A DNA stretch of 64,000 bases from Floridanema evergladense (GCF_041929205.1 NZ_JBHFNT010000054.1), one strand, 5' to 3'; shown: positions 26,377-35,589, numbered from the stretch's first letter. Notes: generated from the sequence alone by a model not told the origin. Program-made: numbers and translations.

Positions 26377-26434
26377 CAATTCCCGCACCCCTCACCAGAA
26401 ATACTCACACCTCTACCCGTAAATACTCGTACCC
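26377..26434 (+). promoter_or_regulatory. Direct-repeat array upstream of nifB (candidate nif activator sites)
   Basis: AAATACTCGTACCC at 26421-26434, AAATACTCACACC at 26399-26411 and a weaker CAATTCCCGCACCC at 26377-26390 lie exactly 22 bp apart. This is the same unit as in front of nifP and fdxB, in the same orientation relative to the gene. The array ends 236 bp before the nifB ATG. Confidence 0.65.
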
Positions 26435-26670
26435 TCACCCCAAAAAAAATTTTCGATCTAGGTAAACCAACGGTTTGAGGGCTTGAGTACAAATGTAATA
26501 AATTCAATAAATCTGAATCCAGGGCAAAAACTGGGACTGGTTGAAGACCACTTGTTATAAATCCAATAACGTCAGGCACTTAAATTTCAGCAAGAAGACC
26601 AAACAAGGTTCGCTTCTTTTGCAGGTAAGTGTACTCACGCCGGAAACACAGCAAGTTACTGGGAAATTCG

Positions 26671-28137
26671 ATGTCTTCAACCACAACTTTACTCACGACG
26701 ACACCGGAAGCGACGACAACATCAGATGCAGCCACTGCTAAAACCAAAAAATCTGGCGGTTGCGGTTGCAGTTCTTCTTCCACTGAAACGACCCTCGACG
26801 AAAAGATTAAAGAACGCATCGCCAAGCACCCTTGCTACAGCGAAGAAGCGCACCACCATTACGCCAGAATGCACGTTGCAGTTGCACCAGCTTGCAACAT
26901 TCAATGCAACTACTGCAACCGTAAATATGATTGCGCCAACGAAAGCCGCCCTGGAGTAGTTAGTGAACTCCTGACACCGGAAGAAGCCGCACATAAAGTA
27001 TTGGTAATCGCCGGAAAAATTCCTCAAATGACGGTTTTAGGAATTGCAGGTCCCGGAGATCCTTTGGCTAACCCCGAAAAGACTTTCCGCACCTTTGATT
27101 TAATTGCTGACAAAGCCCCAGATATTAAACTGTGCTTGTCTACCAATGGTTTAATGCTTCCCGATCATGTCGATCGCATCAAACAACTCAATGTCGATCA
27201 CGTCACCATAACTATTAATATGGTAGACCCGGAAGTAGGAACCAAGATTTATCCTTGGGTACACTACAGACGCAAGCGCTACAGAGGTGTTGAAGGAGTT
27301 AAAATCCTCCACGAAAGACAGATGGAAGGCTTGCAAGCCCTCAGAGAAGCCGATATCCTCTGCAAAGTCAACTCAGTAATGATTCCCGGTATTAACGACG
27401 AACATTTAGTTGAAGTTGACAAAGTAATCCGGCAAAATGGCGCATTCTTGCACAACATTATGCCCCTGATTTCCGCACCGGAACATGGCACCCACTTCGG
27501 TTTAACAGGTCAGAGAGGACCCACACCCAAGGAACTGAAGGCGCTACAAGACAACTGTTCCGGCAACATGAAAATGATGCGCCATTGCCGTCAATGTCGC
27601 GCTGATGCGGTGGGATTGTTGGGTGAAGACCGTTCTCAAGAGTTTACCAAAGAGAAGTTCTTGGAAATGGCACCTGAATACAACCTAGAGAAGCGTCAGG
27701 AAGTCCATGCAGCTATTGATAAAGTTCGCGAAGAACAAGAAGCTATCAAAGTTGCCAAAGCGTTAGCTAAGAAAGCTGCTAACACTCCCAAAATCTTAGT
27801 TGCAGTAGCGACAAAAGGTGGCGGTTTAGTTAACCAACACTTCGGTCATGCTAGAGAGTTCCAAATTTACGAAGTTGATGGCGTAAGTGCCAAATTCGTC
27901 GGACACCGCAAAGTTGAACAATACTGCCAAGGCGGTTTCGGTGAAGAGGAATCTTTAGACGGCATGATGAAGATGCTGGAAGATTGCAAAGCTGTCCTAG
28001 TTTCCAAGATTGGTCATTGTCCGCAAGAAACTTTGCAAAAAGCTGGAATTGAACCAGTGGAAGCTTTCGACCTAATCGATAAGGTGGCTTTGGAATTCTA
28101 TCAAAAGTGGCTCTCCACTCAAACTGCAACAGTGTAA
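26671..28137 (+). CDS. nifB: Nitrogenase cofactor biosynthesis protein NifB
   Basis: Radical SAM enzyme that builds NifB-co (Fe8S9C), the precursor of FeMo-cofactor. The SAM-cluster motif CNIQCNYCNRKYDC is near residue 77 and is followed by GIAGPGDPLANPEKTF and the Cys-rich MMRHCRQCRADAVGLLGEDR. From about residue 370 a NifX-like cofactor-binding domain (VAVATKGGGLVNQHFGHAREFQIYEV) is fused, as is usual. 488 residues from the ATG at 26671; an upstream GTG at 26629 would add 14 residues that look unconserved. It heads nifB-fdxN-nifS-nifU. No excision element interrupts it. Confidence 0.95.
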   Translation: MSSTTTLLTTTPEATTTSDAATAKTKKSGGCGCSSSSTETTLDEKIKERIAKHPCYSEEAHHHYARMHVAVAPACNIQCNYCNRKYDCANESRPGVVSELLTPEEAAHKVLVIAGKIPQMTVLGIAGPGDPLANPEKTFRTFDLIADKAPDIKLCLSTNGLMLPDHVDRIKQLNVDHVTITINMVDPEVGTKIYPWVHYRRKRYRGVEGVKILHERQMEGLQALREADILCKVNSVMIPGINDEHLVEVDKVIRQNGAFLHNIMPLISAPEHGTHFGLTGQRGPTPKELKALQDNCSGNMKMMRHCRQCRADAVGLLGEDRSQEFTKEKFLEMAPEYNLEKRQEVHAAIDKVREEQEAIKVAKALAKKAANTPKILVAVATKGGGLVNQHFGHAREFQIYEVDGVSAKFVGHRKVEQYCQGGFGEEESLDGMMKMLEDCKAVLVSKIGHCPQETLQKAGIEPVEAFDLIDKVALEFYQKWLSTQTATV

Positions 28138-28150
28138 CTTCCATTTGGGG

Positions 28151-28245
28151 GTTATGAGTTACGTCGATAAGTTATGAGGGATGAATAAATTCAAAACTCA
28201 TAACTAACTCAAAACTCAAAACTCTAAACTCTAAACTCTAAAAGG
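28151..28245. repeat. AACTCAAAACTC repeats between nifB and fdxN
   Basis: Tandem AAACTCAAAACTC/AACTCATAACTC units fill the spacer. The same unit is found between nifE and nifN. Confidence 0.7.
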
Positions 28246-28252
28246 AGGGGCG

Positions 28253-28600
28253 ATGACTTACACAATTACGAATAACTGTATTGCTTGCGATCGCTGTTTA
28301 CCCCAATGTCCAACTAACGCAATTTCTGTTAAAGGACAGACCTACCAAATAGACTCTAAATTATGTAATGGTTGCGTCGGTTTTTACAGCGTTCCTCAAT
28401 GTCAAGCGGTTTGTCCAACTAATAATGGGTGTGTTCGTAGTCTAAGTGCGATCGCCTCTTCTGAGGATTACTGGGAGTCTTGGTTTAACACCTACAATCA
28501 CTTAATTAATCGCATCAATAAAACCAAGCAAAACCCTTATTGGCAAAAGTGGTTTAACACCTATTCCCAAGAACTTAAAAGAGTCATTGTATCTCGTTAA
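28253..28600 (+). CDS. fdxN: 4Fe-4S ferredoxin FdxN
   Basis: A 115-residue bacterial-type ferredoxin. The first cluster is CIACDRCLPQCPTNAI. The second is CNGCVGFYSVPQCQAVCPTNNG, with the long inter-Cys insertion of the nif-linked group. The C-terminal 45 residues form a Trp/Asn-rich extension. FdxN probably donates electrons in NifB catalysis. AGGAGG precedes the ATG by 6 nt. It lies between nifB and nifS, as in other cyanobacteria, and is not interrupted. Confidence 0.92.
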   Translation: MTYTITNNCIACDRCLPQCPTNAISVKGQTYQIDSKLCNGCVGFYSVPQCQAVCPTNNGCVRSLSAIASSEDYWESWFNTYNHLINRINKTKQNPYWQKWFNTYSQELKRVIVSR

Positions 28601-28624
28601 TCTCAGAAATGTAGGAGCAGCATT

Positions 28625-29824
28625 ATGTCAGTAATTTATTTAGATAACAATGCCACTACAAAAGTTGATGAAGCAGTTTTAGAGGCAATGCTGCCCTACT
28701 TGACCGAGTTTTACGGTAATCCTTCTAGTATGCACACCTTCGGCGGTCAAGTTGGCAAAGCAGTTAAACAAGCTAGAGAACAAGTTGCCGCTTTGTTAGG
28801 TGCAGAACCTACAGAAATCATCTTTACAAGTTGTGGCACAGAAGGTAATAATTCAGCGATTCGCGCCGCTATAGCAGCACGCCCCAACAAGACTCACATT
28901 ATCACTTCTCAAGTCGAACACGCTGCTGTTTTAAATCAGTGCAAACAGCTAGAAAGTCAAGGTTATACTGTTACTTATCTTTCCGTAAATGGTCAAGGTC
29001 AAATCGATTTAGATGAGTTGGAAGCATCCCTTACAGGTAACACAGCTTTAGTTTCGATCATGTATGCTAATAATGAAACTGGTGTGGTGTTTCCGATCGA
29101 ACAAATCGGTCAAATCGTTAAAGAAAAAGACGCGATCTTTCACGTAGACGCAGTGCAAGCAGCCGGGAAAATTCCCCTCAATATGAAAACTAGCACTGTG
29201 GATATGTTGACAATTTCTGGTCACAAATTGCACGCCCCCAAAGGTCTTGGTGCTTTATATGTAAGAAAAGGTGTAAGATTCCGTCCCTTATTAATTGGCG
29301 GACATCAAGAAAGAGGAAGACGTGCAGGAACAGAAAATGTACCGGGAATTATTGCATTAGGAAAAGCTAGTGAATTAGCACTACAACATTTAGATAATGT
29401 ATTTGAAGAAAAAGCCTTGCGCGATTTGTTAGAACAAGGTATTCTTAATACAGTACCTGATACAGTAGTTAACGGACATACCAAAAACAGACTTCCCAAC
29501 ACTACAAATATTGGCTTCAAATATATCGAAGGTGAAGCAATTCTGCTTTCCATGAATCAGTTTGGAGTTTGTGCTTCTTCTGGTTCGGCTTGTACTTCTG
29601 GTTCCTTAGAACCCTCCCATGTTTTACGAGCAATGGGTTTACCTTATTCAGTTTTACATGGTTCGATTCGGTTCTCCTTGTCTCGTTACACCAAACAAGC
29701 AGAAGTCGAAAAAGTCTTATCAATACTGCCACCAGTAATTGAGCGTTTAAGAGCTTTATCTCCCTTCAAAAATGACCAGGAATCCTGGTTGCAAGAGCAA
29801 GAAAAAGCCCTAGCTGCTAAATAA
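28625..29824 (+). CDS. nifS: Cysteine desulfurase NifS
   Basis: PLP enzyme that takes sulfur from cysteine for nitrogenase FeS clusters. The start YLDNNATTKVDEAVL is typical. HVDAVQAAGKIPL and TISGHKLHAPKGLGALY (PLP lysine) lie near residue 200. The persulfide loop CASSGSACTSGSLEPSHVLRA is near 325. 399 residues, normal. GTAGGAG is 8 nt upstream. It is followed by a hairpin repeat and nifU, its scaffold partner. It might also serve as a DndA substitute for the phosphorothioation locus, but nothing here shows that. Confidence 0.94.
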   Translation: MSVIYLDNNATTKVDEAVLEAMLPYLTEFYGNPSSMHTFGGQVGKAVKQAREQVAALLGAEPTEIIFTSCGTEGNNSAIRAAIAARPNKTHIITSQVEHAAVLNQCKQLESQGYTVTYLSVNGQGQIDLDELEASLTGNTALVSIMYANNETGVVFPIEQIGQIVKEKDAIFHVDAVQAAGKIPLNMKTSTVDMLTISGHKLHAPKGLGALYVRKGVRFRPLLIGGHQERGRRAGTENVPGIIALGKASELALQHLDNVFEEKALRDLLEQGILNTVPDTVVNGHTKNRLPNTTNIGFKYIEGEAILLSMNQFGVCASSGSACTSGSLEPSHVLRAMGLPYSVLHGSIRFSLSRYTKQAEVEKVLSILPPVIERLRALSPFKNDQESWLQEQEKALAAK

Positions 29825-29825
29825 T

Positions 29826-29890
29826 GTAGGGGCGGGTTTAGCAGATAATCTCGTTAGCAAACAGAAAAATTAACAACAAAACCCGCCCTG
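29826..29890. repeat. Inverted repeat GGGCGGGTTT/AAACCCGCCC between nifS and nifU
   Basis: Ten-bp perfect arms at 29830-29839 and 29879-29888 enclose 39 nt. It is a recognisable cyanobacterial dispersed element. In RNA it would place a strong hairpin between nifS and nifU. Confidence 0.7.
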
Positions 29891-29948
29891 ACAAAATTTT
29901 CGATTCTTTTCTCAAACTGCAACATTTACAACAAAAATCGCCAAGGCT

Positions 29949-30827
29949 ATGTGGGAATATACAGATAAGGTAATGGACTTGTTCTACAATCCGAAAAACC
30001 AAGGATTGATAGAAGCAGCAAACGAAACAGGAATCAAAGTTGTTACAGGAGAAGTAGGTAGCATTGCTTGCGGAGATGCCCTCAGATTGCACCTCAAAGT
30101 TGATGAAGCGACAAACATAATTTTAGATGCTAAGTTTCAAACCTTTGGTTGTGCAAGTGCGATCGCTTCTTCTTCTGCCTTAACCGAAATGATTGTTGGC
30201 ATGACAGTAGACCAAGCATTAAGCTTAACCAACAAAGAAATTGCCGAATACTTAGGCGGATTACCCGAAGAAAAAATGCACTGTTCCGTAATGGGACAAG
30301 AAGCATTAGAAGCAGCGATTTTCTCCTACAAAGGTATCCCTCTAGCACATCATGAAGAAGACGAAAGTGCCATGATTTGTCGCTGCTTTGGGATTACTGA
30401 AACCAGGATTAAAAAGACAATTAAGGAAAATCAACTCACCAGTGCTGAACAAGTCACAAATTATATTAAAGCCGGGGGTGGCTGCACTACTTGTTTATCA
30501 GACATTGATGATTTAATTGCCGAGGTTTGGGAAGGAGTAGAACGGGAAAAAATCCAAGTTCCTGTCGTTGAATCAGACACTCTACCTGTATTAACCAACC
30601 TGCAAAAAATCACACTCATTCAAAAAGTTCTAGAGACAGAAGTTAAACCATTCTTAGCCGCAGATGGCGGAGATGTTGAACTCTACGACGTTGAAGGTGA
30701 CAAAGTAAAAGTTGTGCTCAAAGGTGCTTGTGGTTCTTGTCCTAGCAGCACAGTCACTTTGAAGATTGCGATCGAACAAAAATTACAACAACTTGTACTA
30801 CCCAGCTTAGTTGTTGAATCAGTCTAA
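29949..30827 (+). CDS. nifU: FeS cluster scaffold NifU
   Basis: Modular scaffold that receives sulfur from NifS. The N-terminal IscU-like domain (about 1-125) has IACGDALRLHLKV and FQTFGCASAIASSSALTEM. The central [2Fe-2S] BFD-like domain has CRCFGITETRIK and GGGCTTCL (about 138-180). The C-terminal Nfu-like domain has GGDVELYDVEGDKVKVVLKGACGSCPSSTVTLK (about 235-285). 292 residues, normal three-domain form. The leader of nifH follows after 161 bp. Two in-frame ATGs occur close by (29949, and 29973); the first is used. Confidence 0.95.
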   Translation: MWEYTDKVMDLFYNPKNQGLIEAANETGIKVVTGEVGSIACGDALRLHLKVDEATNIILDAKFQTFGCASAIASSSALTEMIVGMTVDQALSLTNKEIAEYLGGLPEEKMHCSVMGQEALEAAIFSYKGIPLAHHEEDESAMICRCFGITETRIKKTIKENQLTSAEQVTNYIKAGGGCTTCLSDIDDLIAEVWEGVEREKIQVPVVESDTLPVLTNLQKITLIQKVLETEVKPFLAADGGDVELYDVEGDKVKVVLKGACGSCPSSTVTLKIAIEQKLQQLVLPSLVVESV

Positions 30828-30924
30828 CACTCAAAAAAACAAAACATGAAAAATTATCAAGAATCCCCAGGAAAAGCTGTGGGAAGGTCGCCGCCAGACC
30901 CACGACTGAAGCCCAATCCACAAC

Positions 30925-30942
30925 GGCGATTCATCAATCGCC
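30925..30942 (+). promoter_or_regulatory. Stem-loop in the nifH leader
   Basis: GGCGATT-CATC-AATCGCC is a perfect 7-bp hairpin 46 bp before the nifH ATG. A second, weaker GC-rich pairing (GTGGG/CCCAC, 30879-30903) lies upstream. In Anabaena a comparable leader hairpin marks the processed, stable 5' end of the nifHDK mRNA, so the same role is likely. Confidence 0.6.
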
Positions 30943-30988
30943 TCTCAAGTAGACAAATTTCACAGCATAACACTAAGGAGACAAAGCA

Positions 30989-31885
30989 ATGACTGACAAT
31001 TTTATTAGACAGATTGCGTTCTACGGCAAAGGCGGTATCGGTAAATCCACCACCTCTCAAAATACGATCGCTGGCATGGCTGAACTTGGTCAGCGCGTTA
31101 TGATTGTAGGTTGCGACCCCAAAGCAGACTCCACCCGTTTGATGCTGCACAGCAAAGCCCAAACCACAATTCTACACTTAGCTGCTGAACGGGGCGCTGT
31201 TGAAGATTTGGAACTCGAAGAAGTATTGCTCACAGGCTACCGCGATGTACGTTGCGTTGAGTCTGGCGGTCCAGAACCAGGTGTAGGTTGCGCTGGACGT
31301 GGCATCATCACCGCCATCAACTTCTTAGAAGAAAATGGCGCTTATGAAGACCTCGATTTCGTATCTTATGACGTATTAGGCGACGTTGTGTGCGGTGGTT
31401 TCGCAATGCCTATCCGTGAAGGAAAAGCACAAGAAATCTACATCGTTACCTCTGGTGAAATGATGGCGATGTACGCAGCAAACAACATTGCTCGTGGTAT
31501 TCTCAAATACGCTCACTCAGGCGGTGTACGTTTAGGTGGTTTAATCTGCAACAGCCGTAAAGTTGACCGGGAACTCGAACTAATCGAAACCTTGGCAGCA
31601 CGTCTGAACACCCAAATGATTCACTTCGTTCCTCGCGACAACATCGTTCAACACGCTGAACTGCGCCGCATGACCGTAATTGAATATGCTCCCGACAGCA
31701 ACCAAGCTGAAGAGTACCGCACATTAGCTAAGAAGATCATCGACAACAAGAAACTCACCGTTCCTACTCCAATCACAATGGACGAATTGGAAGATCTGTT
31801 GGTTGAATTCGGTATCTTGGGCGGTGAAGAAGAGTACCAAAAAGCAGTGCAAGCAGACCAACAAAAAGCAGCTGCTGTAGTCTAA
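30989..31885 (+). CDS. nifH: Nitrogenase iron protein NifH
   Basis: Dinitrogenase reductase: ATP-driven electron donor to NifDK and needed for cofactor maturation. The P-loop YGKGGIGKSTTSQN begins near residue 12. Cluster cysteines are in GVGCAGRGIITAIN (about residue 100) and DVVCGGFAMPIR (about 135). Switch II is VLGDVVCGG. The ADP-ribosylation Arg context GYRDVRCVESGGPEPG is present. 298 residues, normal. AAGGAG is 9 nt upstream. nifH-nifD-nifK are contiguous and uninterrupted. Confidence 0.98.
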   Translation: MTDNFIRQIAFYGKGGIGKSTTSQNTIAGMAELGQRVMIVGCDPKADSTRLMLHSKAQTTILHLAAERGAVEDLELEEVLLTGYRDVRCVESGGPEPGVGCAGRGIITAINFLEENGAYEDLDFVSYDVLGDVVCGGFAMPIREGKAQEIYIVTSGEMMAMYAANNIARGILKYAHSGGVRLGGLICNSRKVDRELELIETLAARLNTQMIHFVPRDNIVQHAELRRMTVIEYAPDSNQAEEYRTLAKKIIDNKKLTVPTPITMDELEDLLVEFGILGGEEEYQKAVQADQQKAAAVV

Positions 31886-32006
31886 TCCGTAATCTGTTGG
31901 GAATAGGAAATATAGATAGGGAGAAAAATTTCTCTACTCCCTACCCTCCTCCCTTTCCCTACTCCCTACCTCCCTACTCCCTACATTGAAACGAGGCGCA
32001 CCAATC

Positions 32007-33476
32007 ATGACAACAACCAACATACCCACAACGAACGAAGAGAAAAAAGAACTACTTAAAGAAATTATTGAAGCTTACCCAGAGAAAGGCGGTAAGAAAC
32101 GGGCAAAACACCTCAACGTATACGAAGAAGGAAAATCTGATTGCGGAGTTAAATCCAACATCAAATCGGTTCCGGGAGTAATGACCACTCGTGGTTGCGC
32201 TTATGCAGGTGCAAAAGGTGTGGTTTGGGGACCAGTCAAGGATATGATCCACATAAGTCACGGCCCTGTTGGTTGTGGTTACTATTCCTGGTCTGGTCGT
32301 CGTAACTATTACATCGGTATTACAGGTGTTGATACCTTCGGCACCATGCAGTTTACCTCCGACTTCCAAGAAAAAGACATCGTATTTGGCGGTGACAAAA
32401 AACTGGCAAAATTGATCGATGAAATGGAAGAACTCTTCCCCTTAAGCAAAGGGATTACCATTGAATCTGAATGTCCCATTGGTTTGATTGGGGATGACAT
32501 CGAAGCAGTCGCCAAGAAGAAAGCTAAAGAGACAGGTAAGCCAGTAGTGCCTGTACGTTGCGAAGGTTTCCGGGGTGTTTCTCAATCTTTAGGACACCAC
32601 ATTGCTAACGACACAGTAAGAGACTGGGTACTACCTAAAGCAGACGAATACCGTCAAACTCCTGATGGTTTTGTTCCCGGCCCTTATGATGTGAACATCA
32701 TCGGTGACTATAACATCGGTGGAGACATCTGGCCCTCTCGCATTCTGTTAGAAGAAATCGGCTTGCGCGTACTTTGCCAATTCTCTGGCGATGGTACATT
32801 CAACGAAGTAGTAATGACCCCGTTAGCAAAACTCAACCTCATCCACTGCTATCGGTCCATGAACTACATCTGCCGTCACATGGAAGAAGCTTACGGTATT
32901 CCTTGGATTGAATACAACTTCTTCGGCCCAACTCAAATTGCTTACTCTCTACGCAAAATCGCCTCGAAATTTGACGAAACAATTCAAGCCAAAGCAGAGG
33001 AAGTTATCGCCAGATACCAACCCCAAGCAGAAGCCATTGTTGAAAAATATCGCTCTCGTTTGGGTGGCAAAACCGTAATGATGATGGTTGGTGGTCTGCG
33101 TCCACGTCACATTGTCCCAGCTTTTGAAGATTTGGGAATGAATGTGATTGGTACAGGTTATGAATTCGGTCACAACGACGACTATAAACGTACTGCGGAA
33201 TACATCGAAGACGGCACCATTATTTATGATGACGTTTCTGGTTACGAATTCGAGAAATTAGCTGAAAATTTGAAACCAGATTTGATCGCTGCTGGAATTA
33301 AAGAAAAATACGTCTTCCATAAGATGGCGTTACCATTCCGGCAAATGCACTCCTGGGATTACTCTGGCCCATATCACGGCTATGACGGATTTGCAGTGTT
33401 TGCACGCGACATGGATTTGGCAATCAACAACCCAACTTGGAGTTTGATTAAAGCTCCTTGGAAGAACGAAGACTAA
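32007..33476 (+). CDS. nifD: Nitrogenase MoFe protein alpha chain NifD
   Basis: Alpha subunit of dinitrogenase, carrying FeMo-cofactor. P-cluster cysteines are in VMTTRGCAYAG, GPVGCGYYSW and ESECPIGLIGDD. The cofactor Cys is in LIHCYRSMNYICR and the cofactor His in MHSWDYSGPYHGYDGF. FRGVSQSLGHHIAND carries the Gln/His cofactor pocket residues. I chose the ATG at 32007 (489 residues) because GAGG lies about 10 nt upstream; a TTG 21 bp earlier is unlikely. No excision element is present, unlike heterocyst formers with an 11-kb nifD insertion. Confidence 0.98.
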   Translation: MTTTNIPTTNEEKKELLKEIIEAYPEKGGKKRAKHLNVYEEGKSDCGVKSNIKSVPGVMTTRGCAYAGAKGVVWGPVKDMIHISHGPVGCGYYSWSGRRNYYIGITGVDTFGTMQFTSDFQEKDIVFGGDKKLAKLIDEMEELFPLSKGITIESECPIGLIGDDIEAVAKKKAKETGKPVVPVRCEGFRGVSQSLGHHIANDTVRDWVLPKADEYRQTPDGFVPGPYDVNIIGDYNIGGDIWPSRILLEEIGLRVLCQFSGDGTFNEVVMTPLAKLNLIHCYRSMNYICRHMEEAYGIPWIEYNFFGPTQIAYSLRKIASKFDETIQAKAEEVIARYQPQAEAIVEKYRSRLGGKTVMMMVGGLRPRHIVPAFEDLGMNVIGTGYEFGHNDDYKRTAEYIEDGTIIYDDVSGYEFEKLAENLKPDLIAAGIKEKYVFHKMALPFRQMHSWDYSGPYHGYDGFAVFARDMDLAINNPTWSLIKAPWKNED

Positions 33477-33480
33477 GGAC

Positions 33481-33520
33481 TAGTCTGGGGACTAGGGACT
33501 GGGGACTGGGGACTGGGAAA
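33481..33520. repeat. STRR (GGGGACT) between nifD and nifK
   Basis: About four tandem GGGGACT copies lie directly after the nifD stop. The remaining spacer to nifK carries no gene. Confidence 0.85.
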
Positions 33521-33624
33521 TTTAGCTTTTCGATTCGATTTCCTTTAGTCACCTCCTCTTACCTTCCCCGCACTGCACACTACAGAAGAAGTCCAGACAG
33601 TAGCGAAAACATAGGAGAAAAATC

Positions 33625-35163
33625 ATGGCTCAGAACGATGTAAATAAAGTTGCCGACCACTTTGACCTATTCCACCAACCAGAATATCAAGAACTGTTCG
33701 AGAACAAAAAACAATTTGAAGGCAGACATTCGGACGAAGAAATCGATCGGGTACGCGAATGGACAAAAAGTTGGGAATATCGGGAAAAGAACTTTTCTCG
33801 TGAAGCGTTAACAGTTAACCCAGCGAAAGCTTGCCAACCTTTAGGTGCGATTTTTGCGGCTGCTGGTTTTGAAGGTACTCTACCTTTCGTACATGGTTCT
33901 CAAGGTTGCGTTGCTTATTTCCGTACTCATTTAACCCGGAATTACAAAGAACCATTCTCTGCGGTTTCTTCTTCGATGACTGAAGATGCGGCGGTGTTCG
34001 GTGGTTTGCAAAACATGATTGAAGGTTTAGCAAACTGTTATGCTCTTTACAAGCCAAAAATGATTGCTCTGTGTACAACTTGTATGGCAGAAGTAATCGG
34101 TGATGACTTGGGTGCATTTATCACCACTTCTAAGACTCAAGGTTCTGTTCCACAAGATTTCCCAGTTCCTTACGCTCATACTCCTAGTTTTGTGGGTTCT
34201 CACATTACTGGTTATGACAATATGATGAAGGGTATTCTTTCTTGCTTGACTAAGGATAAGAAGACAGAAACCAAGAATGGCAAATGGAACTTTATTCCTG
34301 GTTTTGATGCTTATACCAGCAATATTCGGGAATTGAAGAGAATCTTCAATTTGATGGGTGTTAATTACACTGTTTTGGCTGACAATTCGGATTCTTTTGA
34401 TGCTCCGAATGAAGGCGAATTTGTGATGTACAATGGTCTGACAACTTTGGAAGAAGGTGCAGATTCCATTAATGCTGAAGGTACGATTTCTTTCCAAGCA
34501 TACGCTACAGAAAAGACCCTCAGCTATATCAATACTGAATGGAAACAAGAAACCGCTGTTTATCGTCCAGTTGGTATTCGCGGTACTGATGAATTCTTGC
34601 AAGCGCTTTCTAAGATTACTGGACAACCAATTCCTCGCCAATTAGAAATTGAACGGGGTCGCGCTATTGACGCAATGAACGATTCCCAAGCTTGGTTGCA
34701 TGGCAAAAAGATTGCTATGTACGGCGATCCTGATTTGGTAATGGGATTAATTAGCTTCTTGTTGGAAGTTGGTGCAGAACCTACTCACATTGTTGTTACT
34801 AACAGCAACGAAAAATTTGAAGCTGAAGCAAAAGCTTTGTTAGCTTCTAGTCCTTATGGTGCTGGTGCAACTGTTTGGGGTGGCAAAGACTTGTGGCACT
34901 TACGCAGCTTGATCTTCACTGAACCAGTTGATTTGTTGATTGGTAACTCCTACGGTAAGTACCTGTGGCGTGATATCGGTGTGCCCCTGGTTCGCATTGG
35001 CTATCCTATTTTCGATCGCCATCACTTACACCGCTATCCTATCTATGGCTACCAAGGTGCTTTGAACTTACTCAATTGGATTGTTAACACTATCCTCGAT
35101 GAGTTGGATCGCAAGACTGACATTCCTGGTAAGACTGATATTTCCTTTGACTTGATTCGGTAG
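33625..35163 (+). CDS. nifK: Nitrogenase MoFe protein beta chain NifK
   Basis: Beta subunit, sharing the P-cluster with NifD. The P-cluster cysteines lie in AKACQPLGAIFAAAGFEG, HGSQGCVAYFRTH and CTTCMAEVIGDDLGAF. Serine-type ligand context SSMTEDAAVFGG is also seen. The C-terminus has RIGYPIFDRHHLHRYPIYGYQGALN, characteristic of the chain. 512 residues, normal. TAGGAG is 10 nt upstream. The codons after 34200 are T-rich compared with nifH and nifD, but the frame is intact. Confidence 0.97.
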   Translation: MAQNDVNKVADHFDLFHQPEYQELFENKKQFEGRHSDEEIDRVREWTKSWEYREKNFSREALTVNPAKACQPLGAIFAAAGFEGTLPFVHGSQGCVAYFRTHLTRNYKEPFSAVSSSMTEDAAVFGGLQNMIEGLANCYALYKPKMIALCTTCMAEVIGDDLGAFITTSKTQGSVPQDFPVPYAHTPSFVGSHITGYDNMMKGILSCLTKDKKTETKNGKWNFIPGFDAYTSNIRELKRIFNLMGVNYTVLADNSDSFDAPNEGEFVMYNGLTTLEEGADSINAEGTISFQAYATEKTLSYINTEWKQETAVYRPVGIRGTDEFLQALSKITGQPIPRQLEIERGRAIDAMNDSQAWLHGKKIAMYGDPDLVMGLISFLLEVGAEPTHIVVTNSNEKFEAEAKALLASSPYGAGATVWGGKDLWHLRSLIFTEPVDLLIGNSYGKYLWRDIGVPLVRIGYPIFDRHHLHRYPIYGYQGALNLLNWIVNTILDELDRKTDIPGKTDISFDLIR

Positions 35164-35167
35164 AGGT

Positions 35168-35256
35168 GATTGGGGACTGGGGACTGGGGACTGGGTAATT
35201 CTCTTTCCCCTACCCTCTACCCCCTAACCCCTACCCCCTAACCCCTAACCCCTCTC
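35168..35256. repeat. STRR and CCCCTAA repeats after nifK
   Basis: GGGGACT units are followed by CCCTACC/CCCCTAA telomere-like units up to the next gene. Confidence 0.8.
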
Positions 35257-35274
35257 TACTTGGTTTTGATAACA

Positions 35275-35586
35275 ATGGCAACTATTACTCACGATCACGA
35301 TTATCCGATTCCTAGAGGTCGTCCTGGTTTTGATATTTTATTTCCGTTGCGGCAGTGGGTTGATAATTTAGAGGTAAGCGATCGCAAATTAGCTCATTTC
35401 CTTTGTAAGTTTATTCCCTGTTGCTGCCCTTTTGAAAGAGATGTGACTTTATTGGGTCACACTTTTCATATCCCCCCTCTTTGTAAATTAAATCCTCTGT
35501 ATTACGAATTTGTTTCTTTGCGTCTCCGCGCCCTTTGTTACCTTGCTGATGATTGCGGTGAGGATGTCAGCAAATACCTCTGTTAA
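35275..35586 (+). CDS. Mo-dependent nitrogenase C-terminal-domain protein
   Basis: A 103-residue protein of the Mo-nitro_C family (Pfam 06967 from memory). It has FPLRQWVDNLEVSDRKLAHFLCKFIPCCCPFERDVTLLGHTFHIPPLCKLNPLYYEFVSLRLRAL. Several cysteines (CCCPF, CKLN, CYLADDC) could bind a metal or cluster. It occurs between nifK and nifE in many cyanobacteria; the function is unknown. The ATG at 35275 is chosen over an upstream TTG, and no clear ribosome binding site is visible because the spacer is repeat. Confidence 0.85.
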   Translation: MATITHDHDYPIPRGRPGFDILFPLRQWVDNLEVSDRKLAHFLCKFIPCCCPFERDVTLLGHTFHIPPLCKLNPLYYEFVSLRLRALCYLADDCGEDVSKYLC

Positions 35587-35589
35587 TGG

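Noticed and set aside
30989..33476. Excision element within nifH or nifD
   Set aside because: Both frames are complete and contiguous, so no 11-kb-type element is present.
33815..34641. Minus-strand open frames of 100 and 204 codons inside nifK
   Set aside because: They are antisense shadows of a confident nifK frame.
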